A stretch of DNA of 64,000 bases from positions 1,893,398 through 1,957,397 of the forward strand of contig NC_053143.1 of assembly GCF_016808335.1 (NCBI RefSeq). The letters are read 5' to 3'. The DNA comes from Panicum virgatum. Taxonomy: Eukaryota; Streptophyta; Magnoliopsida; Poales; Poaceae. Positions 33,800 to 46,500 of the stretch are shown piece after piece. The translations under genes were made by a program, and so were the position numbers. Under the pieces are notes generated by a model. That model ran no database searches, was not told the origin of the DNA, and saw only the letters and a list, made by a program, of their open reading frames with translations. Every line of letters starts with the position of its first letter. Position 1 is the stretch's first letter.

Positions 33800-36700
33800 G
33801 TGCCATGAGGAAATAATAGATTATTATGAAGCTCCGTCAAGTCTTCTTTCCAACGCATCAAAAATAGTTAATTTTGGAGATCGGTGTGAGGAGTTATGGA
33901 AAGATCTTTCAACGCTGCGCGTTCTGAAATCTCTCGGGACGAAGCGTAGCGCCGGAGTAAAACAAGCATAACTTTTTCATCTGAGGTCCAATTTGGGTAA
34001 ATGACCACTTGTTGGAAACATGATTTGATACACCTCACAATGAGCTTGGAGTTTGGTACATGTTTTGCACTGGACGAAGGAGCAATTCAACGAAGAAAGG
34101 TGCAGTAGCAAACAACGGAGAAAGTGATGACGATGTCAAAGGATGATTGGAAGGCCGAGTGCACAAAAGATGATGATTTGAAGTTGACCAAAGCTGGAGG
34201 CAACTAGATTAGAAGAATCATGACACCACCTATCTTCTCCAGTGGGATGCTCGATATATTTCTAGTCGAGTGATGCTATCAAGGAAGAAAATCGCTCAAA
34301 TAATCAACACAAAGCACGGGAGCCTCCACTAATCCCGATACCTTGGGTAAAGCAAGAATCATGGAGAAGACACATCATTGAAGCCATGCTATGTGCTGGT
34401 AAATCAATGGTGATGACCTTGGAGCCTAGGGACGCACAACAAGGCGCTCTAAAGACCACAAGATCATGATCATCGACATCTTCGGATCAATTCGCGAGAA
34501 GGTACTGTTCTCATCAACATTCAGCTCCACCTCAGAGGAAGCTAGCAGCATATTTTTGTATATTCGAAAGCTCCATGAAGTTCTGGTTCCAACGAATCAA
34601 GAATCAAGTCAATCGGAGATTCCATCAATCGGTTATGGCTGAAACATCGAAGGTCGTGCACTCTGAAATTTTCTGGACAGCACTCAGCGCCAAAATAAAA
34701 CGGGCATAACTCCCACGTCTGAACTCGGTTTAAGATGAATGACTACTCGTTGGAAAGGTAATTTCATAAATTTTTCAATAGATCTATATTTCGGTATATG
34801 TTCTGTTGAGTACACAGGAGAGAGTCCACGAAGAAGAGGTAGGAGCAATGCGATGAGAACAAGATATAGGAAATAACGATGACAACAACAAGAAGGAGGA
34901 GCTTGGGCGATGCTTACATTGAGCATGCTTGATCGAATTCAGAGGCTTATAGCAGAGAAAGAGCCCCAAGAACATTGGTGAATAAAGACACAAGCGGTCG
35001 ACCTTTGACAAACAAAAGATGTTGCAAGCAACCACGACGGATTTCAAGGGCGACATCAAGCTGCATGGACACTTCGGATTCTCGCACGAAGGACCATGGC
35101 TTCACATCAATGAGAAGGTATGTGAGAAAGTCAAGCTCTATGACTTTAAATGAAGCGCTTTGCGGGAGGCAACCCGTTCATTTTATTTATATATATTAAT
35201 ATGACCGTCTACATTGCACTCTTTAATCGGAATATCAAGTAACATTGTACCGTTGCTCTAACAAAAACCACAACTTCATATTGTTCATTCTAAATGTTAT
35301 TGAGGGAGCACTTTGTTATTTGATCTTGGGAAACTTGTAGACCTTTTTTGTGTGCCTATTAGTGTTTTGAGTCTTTTTCTTTGAGTTTTTTTAGAGAGAT
35401 TTATGAAGCATTGCACCACCATTTGATTCTAAACTTGTGGCTAGTTAACTTAGGCTAACTTTTTGTTTTGTTTTAGACCACCTCATCATTTCATATCATT
35501 TTGTTCATCCACCCCGTGTTGCATTGCATACCATGTTATTCGTCTCACCCTTGCATTGCATTGCATGTTGCATTTAAAAAAAAACCCTTTTCTAAAAACA
35601 TTGACTAGCCTCACTTTTGAGATCCTAAAACCCTTAGGAAAACCACTCATAGAGCAATCCCAAAACCATAGGGTATGTTTTTCATTCAAAAAAAAAATCT
35701 AACTTTTGTTTCTCTCTAGTTTTTTTAAAAAAACCACCTTAGATAGAATTTCTATACCCAACACTCTCTCTTCAAATTTTTTGTTTTAAGCCAAAACAAA
35801 TATAGGAAACCCATAAACCTACTTCTAAAACCTTGTTAGCTCGGTTGTTTGGTCCTTTTCGATAAATAACCTTTTCATTGACAAAAACCTCACTTCTTAT
35901 GAAGTGTCGCGAAAGCTTTTTGTCACTCTTAGCAATTATTTTTGAATAAGCTAGTTGCGGAACAACATCGAAAGGTCCTTTCAACCTTGCTAACACTTGT
36001 TTTTGCTAACTTTGCATTTACACTTTGCATCCATTCTATTGTTCATGCACTCATTTTGCTAGCTTGGTCTCAACTTTATTGATGAAAACTTTCATATCCA
36101 TGTTAATGCTTCACGTGAGCATTTTCCTTTTTGCAATCTTGTGTAAACATGGTGTTTAGACATGATTGAAGACCATCATCATTTAGTTACCAAGCTATGA
36201 GGTTGCATTTGGTTGGTTTATAAGCTTTGCGATGCGCTTTATTTTTTCATGTGCTATTAAGGCCTATTGATTTAGGGATAGACATGGTGTTTTGACCTTG
36301 GTTAAATAAGTCTTTTTGGCTATGGAGATGTTCGGCAACCTAGTTGTAAACATGGTGTTTAGAACTAGGTGTAAACATTGTCTTTGTTTATATATCTTCC
36401 TCTCATTTGCATTTACACTAGCACACACGTACACTCACTAGTTTCGCTAAGCTAACTTTGCCACAAATTGAGATCTTAGGAATTGTAGGTTTGTTGGCAT
36501 TTGTTTCTACTCCCGACCATCACCCCGGGGGTAGTGTGTGTTTAAAATATTTTGCAGGCATGAAGAAGCGTTCCCATGAATTCGTGATCAAAGAAGAAAT
36601 CAAATTCGTCAACATCTCCAAAGTTCGAGAGCAAGGCACGCTGTTTTTATCAAATTTTGCGCATGGACAGAGACATACAAGGAAGAAAAAGTTGATATTT

Positions 36701-36930
36701 ATAAGCTCCATGAAATTCCCATTCCAACTCATCCAAGATCAATGAATTTGAAGACCCGTACAAGGAGATATGGCAAAAACTTTGGACGCTGCGCGTTCTG
36801 AAATTCGAAACAGATTGCAGCGCTGGGATAAAATGGACATAACTCTCTTGTTCGGAATCAATTTTGGGCGAATAAGGACTCGTTGGAAAGAAAAATTAGT
36901 ACACTTCACAATGGAGCAATGTTTCAGTAC
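33800..36930. repeat. Three diverged internal repeats in the nested element
   Basis: Similar blocks occur near 33,815-34,065, 34,560-34,800 and 36,690-36,930. Each reads GAAGCTCC(or similar), CAACGCATCA-type text, then CGTTCTGAAAT, a GCGC-containing stretch, GCATAACT, and GACTACTCGTTGGAAA or a variant. No ORF is shared between copies. They occupy the space where gag and pol would be expected. Confidence 0.6.
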
Positions 36931-38885
36931 AGGTTCTGTTCTGGAAATTAGAATAAAAATTCGTGAAGATGAGGCAGCAATGGGACAATGAGGAATTGAA
37001 GGAGGCGACGACGATGAGAAGCAAGGATTGGGACCATGACTTAGTACAAGAAGAAGTTGAAGGAAATTGAGGCAACAAAGGTGAAGACACATTGAAGATG
37101 ATATTCATACACATGAGGGAAGAACTTCAAGAATTGCAAGATGGTCCACCTTCTCCTTCTACGCCTAGCATCATGCTAAGCATGGGGGAGGATTTCATGA
37201 ACAAGGAAGAAAGATCTCATGGAGTAAGATAATCACGGTTGCCACAAGATGCTCATGATTCTTTTTCCATGCTTAGCACAATGCTTAAGTATGGGGGAGG
37301 CCGCGCTACACTTCATTACGAGCATCAAGAAGGACGGTAATTCTTCCTCAACTCTCTCTTTTTCTAAATGCTTGTACATACATACATGCCTTCAACCAAA
37401 GATGCAATCTTTGTATATCTCTCCCTATAATAACATGGCTACTAGGAGTACAACCTAGATTTGTTTTTGTTTTTAATGAATGATAACCACCATCACCTTG
37501 AGCTCACCACGATGATATTCTTATATGCTCTTGCTTATGGAAAAGTGATGAAAGTTACTGCTTTGTTTTAACTACGCTATGTTGTATATGACTTGACCAT
37601 TTGCTCTCAATTAAATGGAATTAAAATGATTAAATACCGGCTCTTTTATTTGTGGAGGTTAAATGACTAAATTCTAAACCCACATATTCTATGTTGCTCT
37701 TTGATTTAAGTCTACCGATGACCTTACATCTTGTGTTGTTTAATTTGAAAACTTAATTCCTATGCTATCTACATTTGTGAATCTCTTGCAAAGTTCTACC
37801 CACCAAAGCCTATACATACATATTCTTTCATGATGAAACCTTTAGATTGCAAACTTATATTTTGATGAGTTGGATTAAGATTGATTTCTTTGGTACGAGA
37901 CTAAGAAGCTGGTCATTCCAATTTTTTTGTGTAACCTTCTTTTTGCTAGCCTATTTATCCATGCATTGTGAATTTCTACTTCGGGAATTTTACAAACCTC
38001 GCTGGATATCCACCCTAAACAAAAAATATCTTTTTGTGATTACCTCCTTGACAACAACCCAATTTGAGTATGGATTATCATTTCGACGGAATCAAAAGAA
38101 TCAAGGGAACCATATAAAGAAAAGTTTTGGGAGACAAGGCTCACCGGAGATTCAAGAGGTTCTACGAAGAAGAAGGTGAATTTGAGATACTTACCCTAAC
38201 TAGTTGGTTCTCCCACTATTCATACTCGAGGACGAGCATTCGTTCAAGCATGGGGGGATGGCTGGGTAAGTATTCTATGTTATCAAAAGTTCTAAGGAGT
38301 AAAAAGATTGAAAAAAAGAGAAAGAAAGAGAAAAATGAAAAGAAAAAAAAGAGAAGAATAAAATGCTCCTGAGCTCTTTTTGGCTTCATTAGTTTTCCAA
38401 GTTACTTTGAAGAACTATTCCATACTCAAATCTTCCAACCATGTGCAATCCGATAACGAGAACTTCATTTGTGTCTCGGGATCATCCATTTGCCACTTGC
38501 ACATGTCCACCTATCTAAATGTGTGTGTTTCATCTTTCCCCCTCTCCAACATTATTTTCCAATGGCCTTTTTGACTAGTCTCGGTAATTCCATTAGATCT
38601 CTCTCTTAGTTTGATAATATTTCAAGTATAATGTTTTGCTAGGATTGTTTTTACCTACCAAGCTCCACATAAGCCTTCCACTTTTATATATGAGTAGAAT
38701 AGGTTGAAAACAATCTAATGTAGGCTTGAGCGACTTGATGAGATGAGTATTTCCATGATCTTTTGCAAGAGAACCTCACTTATGTTTGATATGCATTCTT
38801 TTGAAAACTCTTCATGATGAAACAAGGTAAAGGTTTGAAGTTCGCTTAAGTTTGAGTGCATTGCATTTATTTATTATTGTGGCTT

Positions 38886-40350
38886 TGTTGACGTTCACTA
38901 ACGCCCCTGATTTGTATACTGCAAGCGCACGGTTCGTGGTAGCTTTTCCCTTAGAGTATTCCCCCAAGGTTTATCAATCCGTGGATCGACAATGAACTTA
39001 CTAGGGTTTTCCATCTAATCTAATGGATCTATCCTAACATGAAGCATTAATTGCATATAAAAGGTGAACCTTTGATAGATATGAGTGATGTACGAAGGTT
39101 AATCTCATCCATGAACATCGGTAAGGATAAAGCATGACCGAAGGCATGACTAAACCTATCACACGCATTCTAGTTGTAGTTCTAGCTAAACGAGTAAGCT
39201 CAACATGCATCTCATCCAAAGCCTCTTTAAATCAAAACCTCCAATCCGATCCCTCGATACCCAACCTACTCTGTGGAGACGGCCTGTCACGACGCCCCCC
39301 TTTTCAACGGGATACCCTGAAGCAAGTCGAACCCCCTTTGGGTAGATCCGGTATGAACTCCTAGCCACCATAGCTACAAGAACACCCCATGCAATCTATC
39401 TCGAGAATAGATCTAGGAATAAGCGCACCCAAAGCAAGAACAAAATCGAAAGAGGAGAGACATGATCGCTAAATAGATCGGATGACATGAAGACATTACT
39501 CACATAATAGATTCGTTTGGATCGCCACCACCGCGTATACACCATTGACGACTCCAACTAGCTCATGAACTCCACCATGACACAACCACGCAGGGAGGCC
39601 ATGGCGGCTAGGGATGGCCTAAGCCATCTCCTAAACAACTTCGAAGACTTGCGGCGGCCGTCGTCTCCCTCCGGTCTTGGCCCTAGGTTTTCGTCGAGTT
39701 CTGGTTGGATGGATGCCTCGAGTTGAATAAGGTGGGAGCTATTTATAAGCCGAGGAAGCCACCGGTCGAAGGGGAAGGCAAACCGCCTCAGAAAAGGGCT
39801 GGGCCGGCCGGCCCCATGGGCCTAGGCCGGCCGGCCTACCCCTTTTCGGGTTCGCCTCGGTCTCATTTTTGGCGTGTAGACTCCTCGCGTCTTCTAGAGT
39901 TTCTGTCCTTCACGATTGCACCCCTTTGGACGTTGTTATCTTGGAGATATCTTCGAGGAAAGGATAGGATAGGGAATCCTTCCTTAAATCTTCATTTGCT
40001 TTGCTTAATCCCGAAGTATCTTGATCTCATCTTCGTGGGCTTGGTCCTTTGGGCTCTCTTAGAGGATGGATGTGCATGAATGTGCTTCGAATCAACATGG
40101 GCTTTGGTCCTTCCTTTGGGCTTTGGCCTTCGTCTTTCTCCGTGTTAGCGCTCGATCACGGGCCTCGTCATTTCATGCTCCAAAATAGGCCAAAAACCTG
40201 CAAAAACGAAGTTCCTCCAAAATATATGTGCATATGTAAAAATGACCAATAATTAGGCCGGGGTTAGGACGGTTAGTGATTTTGATATTGAATTCATGCC
40301 ATTACCAAGGATAAACAAGGGATAAAATGGGTACTTAAGGAGCGCCAACA
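38886..40350 (-). mobile_element. Solo LTR of the same family, inverted, inside the nested element
   Basis: A 1,465-bp LTR in reverse orientation, starting TGTTGACG and ending GCGCCAACA, with exact TSD GGCTT at 38881-38885 and 40351-40355. It is more diverged from the 31,875 and 40,558 LTRs than those are from each other (for example GTTCACTAACGCCCC at its start), so it belongs to a different copy or subfamily. The open frame 39,705-40,079 is the LTR leader read in reverse and is not a gene. Confidence 0.9.
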
Positions 40351-40557
40351 GGCTTGTTCTTTAATTGCTAGTCTATTTTCCATAATGAAAAAGTAGCCGG
40401 TCACAACATGAACTTAAATGCTAAATACTTGAGAGAGCAATATGTCTTGTTATGTATGACTAAGTGCAGAGAGGACATTGCGGGGCAACGCTGATTTCTT
40501 TATAAGCAAAGCTCCTGGACTTACTCGAGGACGAGCAAGGTTTAAGCATGGGGGGAA

Positions 40558-41949
40558 TGTTGGCGCTCCTTAAGTACCCCTTTTATCCCTTGTTTACCCT
40601 TGATAATGGCATGAATTTAATATCAAAATCACTAACCGTCCTAACCCCGGCCTAATTATTGGTTATTTTCACACTTGCACATATATTTTGGAGGAACTTC
40701 ATTTTTGCAGGTTTTTGGCCTATTTTGAAGCATGAAATGACGAGGCCCGTGATCGAGTACTAACACGGAGAAAGACGAAGACCAAAGCCCAAAGGAAGGA
40801 CCAAAGCCCATGTTGATTCGAAGCCCATTCACGCACATCCATCCTCCAAGAGAGCCCAAAGGACCAAGCCCACGAAGATGAGATCAAAATACTTCAGGAT
40901 TAAGCAAAGCAAATGAAGATTTAAGGAAGGATTCCCTATCCTATCCTTTCCTCGAAGATATCTCCAAGATAACGACGTCCAAAGGGGTGCAATCGTGAAG
41001 GACAGAAACTCTAGAAGATGCGAGGAGTCTACACGTGAAAAATGAGACCGAGGCAAGCCCGAAAAGGGGTAGGCCGGCCGGCCTAGGCCTATGGGGCCGG
41101 CCGGCCGGCCCAGCCCGTTTTCGAGTTGGTTTGGCCTCCCCTTCGACCGGTGGCTTCCTCGGCTTATAAATAGCTCCCACCTTATTCAACTCGAGGCATC
41201 CATCCACCCAGAACTCGACGAAAACCTAGGGCAAAGACCGGAGGGAGACGATGGCCGCCGCAAGTCCTCGACGTTGCCTAGGAGATGGCTTAGGCCGCCC
41301 CTAGCCGCCATGGCCTCCCTGCGTGGTTGTGCCAAGGCGGAGTTCCGGAGCCATGCCATCAAGGCATATGTACATTGAATGGTGATGTTAATCTAATCTT
41401 GTCTCTACTTTGATCCACTTCGATGCATGCTTTCTCGTTCATATGATAGCTAGCATATGTTCTTAGTAGGAATAGATCTAATTGTGGTGATTAGTCTTTG
41501 TCTTGCGGATTCATCATTGTGGTGCATGAGAAGCCGGTCGTATTATCCTCGTGTGGTGACAGCATGCGGGAGGGAAAAGGCCGGATGAACGTGTAATGTT
41601 GAGTAGGATGATTCTTTATCATGGTACGAGTTAGATTAGGTTATCGCTTTGGCCGGAGTTGCAACTAGAAGATAATAGGCTTACTCACCCCTTTGGTTAT
41701 GCTCTGGTTGTGTCTTTGTTCATGGATGAGATCAACCTATACACATCACTCACATCTTATATAGGTTTACTCTTTATATGCAATTCATGCTTCATGTTAG
41801 GATAGATCCGTTAGATTAGATGGAAAACCCTAGGTCGTTCATTGCCGATCCGTGGATTGATAAACCTTGGATGGAATACTCTAAGGGAAAAGCTACACAC
41901 GATCCGTGCGCTTGCGGTACGTAATTGAGGGCTCTAAGGAGTGTCAACA
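40558..41949 (+). repeat. 3' LTR of the nested gypsy-type element
   Basis: 1,392 bp, TATAAATAG at 41165-41173. Ends GTGTCAACA, followed by the TSD GAAAC and then the rejoined antisense ORF at 41955. Confidence 0.9.
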
Positions 41950-43544
41950 GAAACGCTCAAAGCTTCTAGATTTCCTGACTTCCTCGCCCCTTCGCAGCGC
42001 TGGGGAGTCCGAAGACAACATGGGAGACGGAAATCCCGTCACCGCTTCTTCGTCTCCCATTGCCGCTCGTCCTATCGCTGAAATAACTAAAGCTGAAGCC
42101 GAAGAGGCCCGGAGGGTTGCCGAAGCTCAACGTGCCCGTGGGAAAGATGTTATTCAGCGATGGCGCACCGCTATCAGCTCCTTCGCAGATTTGGTGCAAA
42201 CTGACATTCACGGATTGCTTGCGAAGTTCGCTATTGACCCTCCGGAGATATCGCAAGAGGAGAACGTCGAAGTGGCGGAGCTCTTCCGCTGGATCCGTGC
42301 CTCCTTGGCGATGGCTAGGTCTGGCGCGGACTTCAAATGCGAGCTGTCCGCTACGGTTGCGGCACGTACTCTTAGTGTTGCTGTCTGCCGTTTGCTTCCA
42401 GCGGAGAGCAGTGCCTCTTCGACGGGCATCGTGAAGGCTCAGCTGCGACTTCTTCGGGACTCGTGTTTTGAATGGCCTTCCCTGGACTCCTTGCGCCCCG
42501 AAGCCCTTCCTGCCCTGCCGAAGAATATCGCCAAAAACTTCGCGAAGTACTTCCATGAAAAAGGGCGGCTACTTGTTGATGTTGAGCTGGAGCGCATGAA
42601 AGATCAGGTACCACTTCGCGTTTCTTAAAGGTTCACTTTTTGTTACCGTCTTCGCTTATCGACATGCTTGATTTCTCTTAAGGCAGAAATCTTCGCCCGA
42701 GGGTTCCTTGGTGAGGTTGAAGCCGGCAACTTGCGCCGCAGCGCTCCCGGTGGCGGCAAAGACGGAGCCCCTGGCCATTGCGAGGGCGAAGATGGCGGGG
42801 GGCAAGTAGATGATGCGCCGAAGATCGGCGAGGTGTGAAGACTAAAGGCCTAGTGATTTTTGTAGTAGTGTAGTATTGAAAACAGAAGTATCACTGTATC
42901 TAACGCCTTCGATGTCTGCGCAGGACCCTGCGTTAGCCCCTGCGCGGATCATCGAAGGTATAATTTCTTGGCGCTTGAACCGCGGGAATTTTTATGTTTC
43001 TGGTTTAACTTGGGAGAAGTTCCATGCCCGTCGCCCTTGGCTTTCATTTGATGAGTTTTGGTCTGACCGAGAACGCGTGTATGACTATCGGAACGCCGAT
43101 ACTAAACGTTTCTTCGCGGAATTCCAGCGCAATTCCGAAGAACACGCAAAAGTTCTGTCTGAGTGCCGTCTTCGCCGTGAAATAAAACGTCTTTTGGACA
43201 CCGATAGGCCTTATAAAGTGCCCATGGGCCTTCTAGAGCCGAAGCCGGAGCCTGTCGAAGACATGTTTGCTCCGCATGAATTCATGTATCATCGCCAAGG
43301 GATTTTTGACGAAGGCCCTTCTTAACGATGGGGTGCCCTCGCTTGCAAGGGTTGAATTCGAAGCTTTTCTTCGCCGGACAGTCGAAGAAATAATAGATGT
43401 TGCGGTCCACGAAGTCATATCTGACTTGGACCGCCTTATCTTCGACGAAGAAATTTCAGATGTAACTTCATGATTTAGTTTTCGACTTAGCGCTTAGGGA
43501 AGAAATTTGTATCTTTCTTCGCTTTTGTGTGAAGTGTACACGTG

Positions 43545-46500
43545 TGTCGTGGTGTGGCAAACCACAGTCGGGTGGCGGAATGCACCCGCCTAAGCCCAGA
43601 GGGTGAGTACTCGGGGGTTAGCTAGCGCCTAGTTCGATCTCGCTCAAGAATACGATGAACACAGCCGGTTTAGAGTGGTTCGGGCCACCGGAGCGTAATA
43701 CCCTACATCCACTGTGAGTTGTATTGCTTGTGTCTGGAAGAGATTGGAGCTGAGTCCAGTGTGTGTCCCCGTGTGAGTGTGTTCTAGTGTACAGCGAGTG
43801 CCTCCCTTTTATATCTCAAGGGAGGCGCATACATGGCCGTTGGGTCCCCGATAGATGGGCCCATCGGTGTAATACAAAATAACGTACTGCTCATACAATA
43901 TGGCGTCGCAGGCGATGGAGATCTCTCTCCTGGATTTCCTTGTCTGCTCCTGGAATCCCTTGTTCAGCGTGTCCAGGCACTGTCTTGTTGAAACGGCACC
44001 AGACGTAGCACGCGGCGTCGCCTGCCACGTAGCTGAACGGGCTGTGTAGCTTGCGGCGTAGGAGGCATGATGGAAAAGTGCCGTGCATTCGTATCCAATT
44101 AATGCGGCAGACGGCTCTGCGTGGGTGCGGCGCAGGCGGCTGCACTGTGTACGTCGGTAATACGCGGTCTACAGTGAGGTCTGACAAGGTCTGCCCTGCG
44201 TGCCGTGGCGGCAGAGCACGCCTCAATCACCCGCATTAAATGCGGTGGGTGGGCGAGCCTGGCGCCTGCGGGACACGTGGTGGCTCCGGACCACCACCCG
44301 GCGGTATGCTGGTCCTACGCGCGTGGGAGGTCCGGACGGGCGTGTGGAGGTCCCGGACCCCTATGGGAGGTCCGGGATCTCGGTGGTTGTCTCGGAGCTC
44401 CCCTTCCTCGGGGACACATGGCGTCTCCGGGCCCGTCCAAGAGTGGGGAGCGGATCCGGGGCCGTTGACCCGGCGAGGTAAGAACCTGACCTGTGGCCTC
44501 CGGTTGCTCCGCCCTTTATCGCGTAGTTACGGTTGACTACGCGGGTCCTGCCTTGCTGCAGTAGAAGTGGGTATCCATGCTACAGGGTACCGACAGTGGC
44601 CCCCGGGCCCACCTCGGGGGAGGTTCGAACCCGTAGGTGGGGCCACTACTGTAATTTGGCCCTGCATAACTTGAAGCCTCTCACTGCAGGGGTCTTGACC
44701 GGCTTTGACCATCCATCGGGTTGGTTGCTACCTCATCACATCGCAACTACTTACTGATTTGTGGCCCCCTCGCACAGTGGTTCACCTAGTCACACGCGCG
44801 ATGCTCGGCATTGTTGCGGCCGGAGTAAATGGGATATTTACTACCGGCGCAGTTCCCGAAAAGCTTGGTCATGCCAGCGCTTAATACGCACACGTCAGCT
44901 CAGCTTCCACCTCGCTTCACGCGCGGGCAACGGTTCAGATCCCGCCTTTTCACACCTTGTTCCAAGCTTGGATTGTATTAGCTTGTGGACTTAGAACACA
45001 AGCAAAATCTCCTTCATTACTTGATTCGTGGTGTACATTAGAGGTCGGGATTACGAGGGCGGACCTCTACCGCTCTGGACCACTTTTTGGTGTCGCCTGT
45101 TTGTGCGATGAAGCCAGAGGTCGTGTTTACAAGGGCGGACCTTTACCGCACTGGACCACACGTAGGCACCATATCATTACAAAAGGAGAAACACACTCAA
45201 TCCTATCTAGTGGTAACCTACAGTTGTCATTTGTAAGGCATGCACTTTCCAGCCGGAGTGGAACTGCCATCTTGGAGATTCCTCGGTTTGTTGGGGGCAG
45301 GGGCGCCCTGGACGTGCTTATACAGCATCATCCAGTATCACCTCGGGAGCTTGCAGGGCCCTCCTTCTTCCGTACGGAGTCTTTTATTGTCGCTAACAAT
45401 CCAAGTTGAGTTGCTGGCTTGTGGACAGGTTGGGACACCCCTTCTAGCTGGGAGGCGGTCCAAACTCCTAGGGACCTGCACCGAAGAAGTAGTGCTTGTA
45501 CCCTGGGGTGGAGAAGTTCTGCGTAGCCGCTTAGCCTGGTAATGTACCCTAAGCCTACGCACTTCACTACCATATTACGAGTGCCCTAGTATCCGAGGCT
45601 GCTGTACCTAGGGGTCCGGACTCCTTTCTAGTATAAGGCATAGTTTCCTATGCCTTGCCACGAGGACCGGTAACATATCTCGTTGATCGTTGGCGAACAA
45701 TTCAAGTCCACTCCGGTGGCCCACTCCAGCGGAGACCGCTCGCCACGGTCGCTCGAAGTCCACTCCGGTGGCCCGCTCCGGCGGAGACCGCTTGCCACGG
45801 TCACTCGAAGTCCACTCCGGTGGCCCGCTCCGGCGGAGACTGCTCGCCACGATCGCTCGAAGTCCACTCTGGTGGCCCGCTCCGGCGGAGACCGCTCGCC
45901 ACGGTCGCTCGAAGTCCACTCTGGTGGCCCGCTCCGGCGGAGATCGCTCGCCACGGTCGCCTAGAGCCGGGTCCGGGGAAGTGGTGCTCGCTCCCTGGGC
46001 GGATCGAGGTCCATGCAGCCATTTAGCTTGGTTCCGTACCCTAAGCCTGCACCTTCGCCGCCCTGCGGAGAGCGCTCTAGTACCTGAACCTGGCAACAAG
46101 TTCTACGGCCTTGAAGGGGTCCGGAGCACCCGCTCTCAACATAAGCACGACAACGCAATCTGGATTGCGTCACGATAATGGCCCCACCTGCGGGTTCGTA
46201 CCTCCCCCAAGATGGGCCCGGGGGCCACTGTCGGTATCTCTGGACTAGGGTACCCCCTCTTGTTATGTCAAGACTCGCGTAGTTATCTGTAACTACGCCC
46301 TAAGGAGCTGAACAACCGGACCCCTGGGGTCCACCTCCACCACACCGGACCAACAGTCCCGGACCCGCTCCCCGCTCGGGAACGGGTCCGGTGTCAGCAC
46401 GTGTCCCGAAGAGGGGAGCGCTGAGCCAAAACAGCCGGGGGCCCCGGACCTCTCACGGGGTCTCGGACCCCCATATACTATCCGGACCCCTCAGCGGGGA

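Larger units (their letters stand above)
31875..41949 (+). mobile_element. Non-autonomous gypsy-type LTR retrotransposon nested in the antisense ORF
   Basis: 5' LTR 31875-33262, 3' LTR 40558-41949, exact TSD GAAAC at 31870-31874 and 41950-41954. LTRs start TGTTGGCGCTCC and end GTCAACA. A primer site TGGCGCCATTGCCGGGG follows near 33,271 and a purine tract GCATGGGGGGAA ends at 40557. The interior (after removing a nested solo LTR) is about 5.8 kb and has no gag, protease, RT or integrase motif in any listed frame. PBS and the GAGGACGAGC text before the purine tract resemble Athila-type grass elements. It was mobilised in trans if at all. Confidence 0.9.
30729..43473 (+). pseudogene. Antisense accessory ORF of the Tat element (Transposase_28-like), split by a nested insertion
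   Basis: Function unknown; the N-terminal part resembles the 'putative gypsy type transposon' family (PF04195), with phrases such as FFPAGLRFPLDP and FARYGVFLHHMTPNSF. Likely exons: 30729-31556 (with a one-base frame break near 31,390), 31605-31869 continuing at 41955-42607 once the 31,875-41,949 retrotransposon and one TSD copy are set aside, 42683-42832, and 42924-43473 (with a frame break near 43,318). Introns are GT-AG. The middle part is Ala/Glu-rich and helical (AEAEEARRVAEAQRARG). It is transcribed opposite to gag-pol from a nearby TATA box. The insertion and two frame breaks make this copy non-functional. Which exact splice forms are used needs RNA data. Confidence 0.7.

Noticed and set aside
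45704..45963. Repeat array resembling a CRISPR
   Set aside because: Units are directly adjacent with no unique spacers, within a plant retrotransposon.
45608..46178. ORFs over the 52-bp repeats on both strands
   Set aside because: Repeat by-products; the unit is not a multiple of three and all frames are open.
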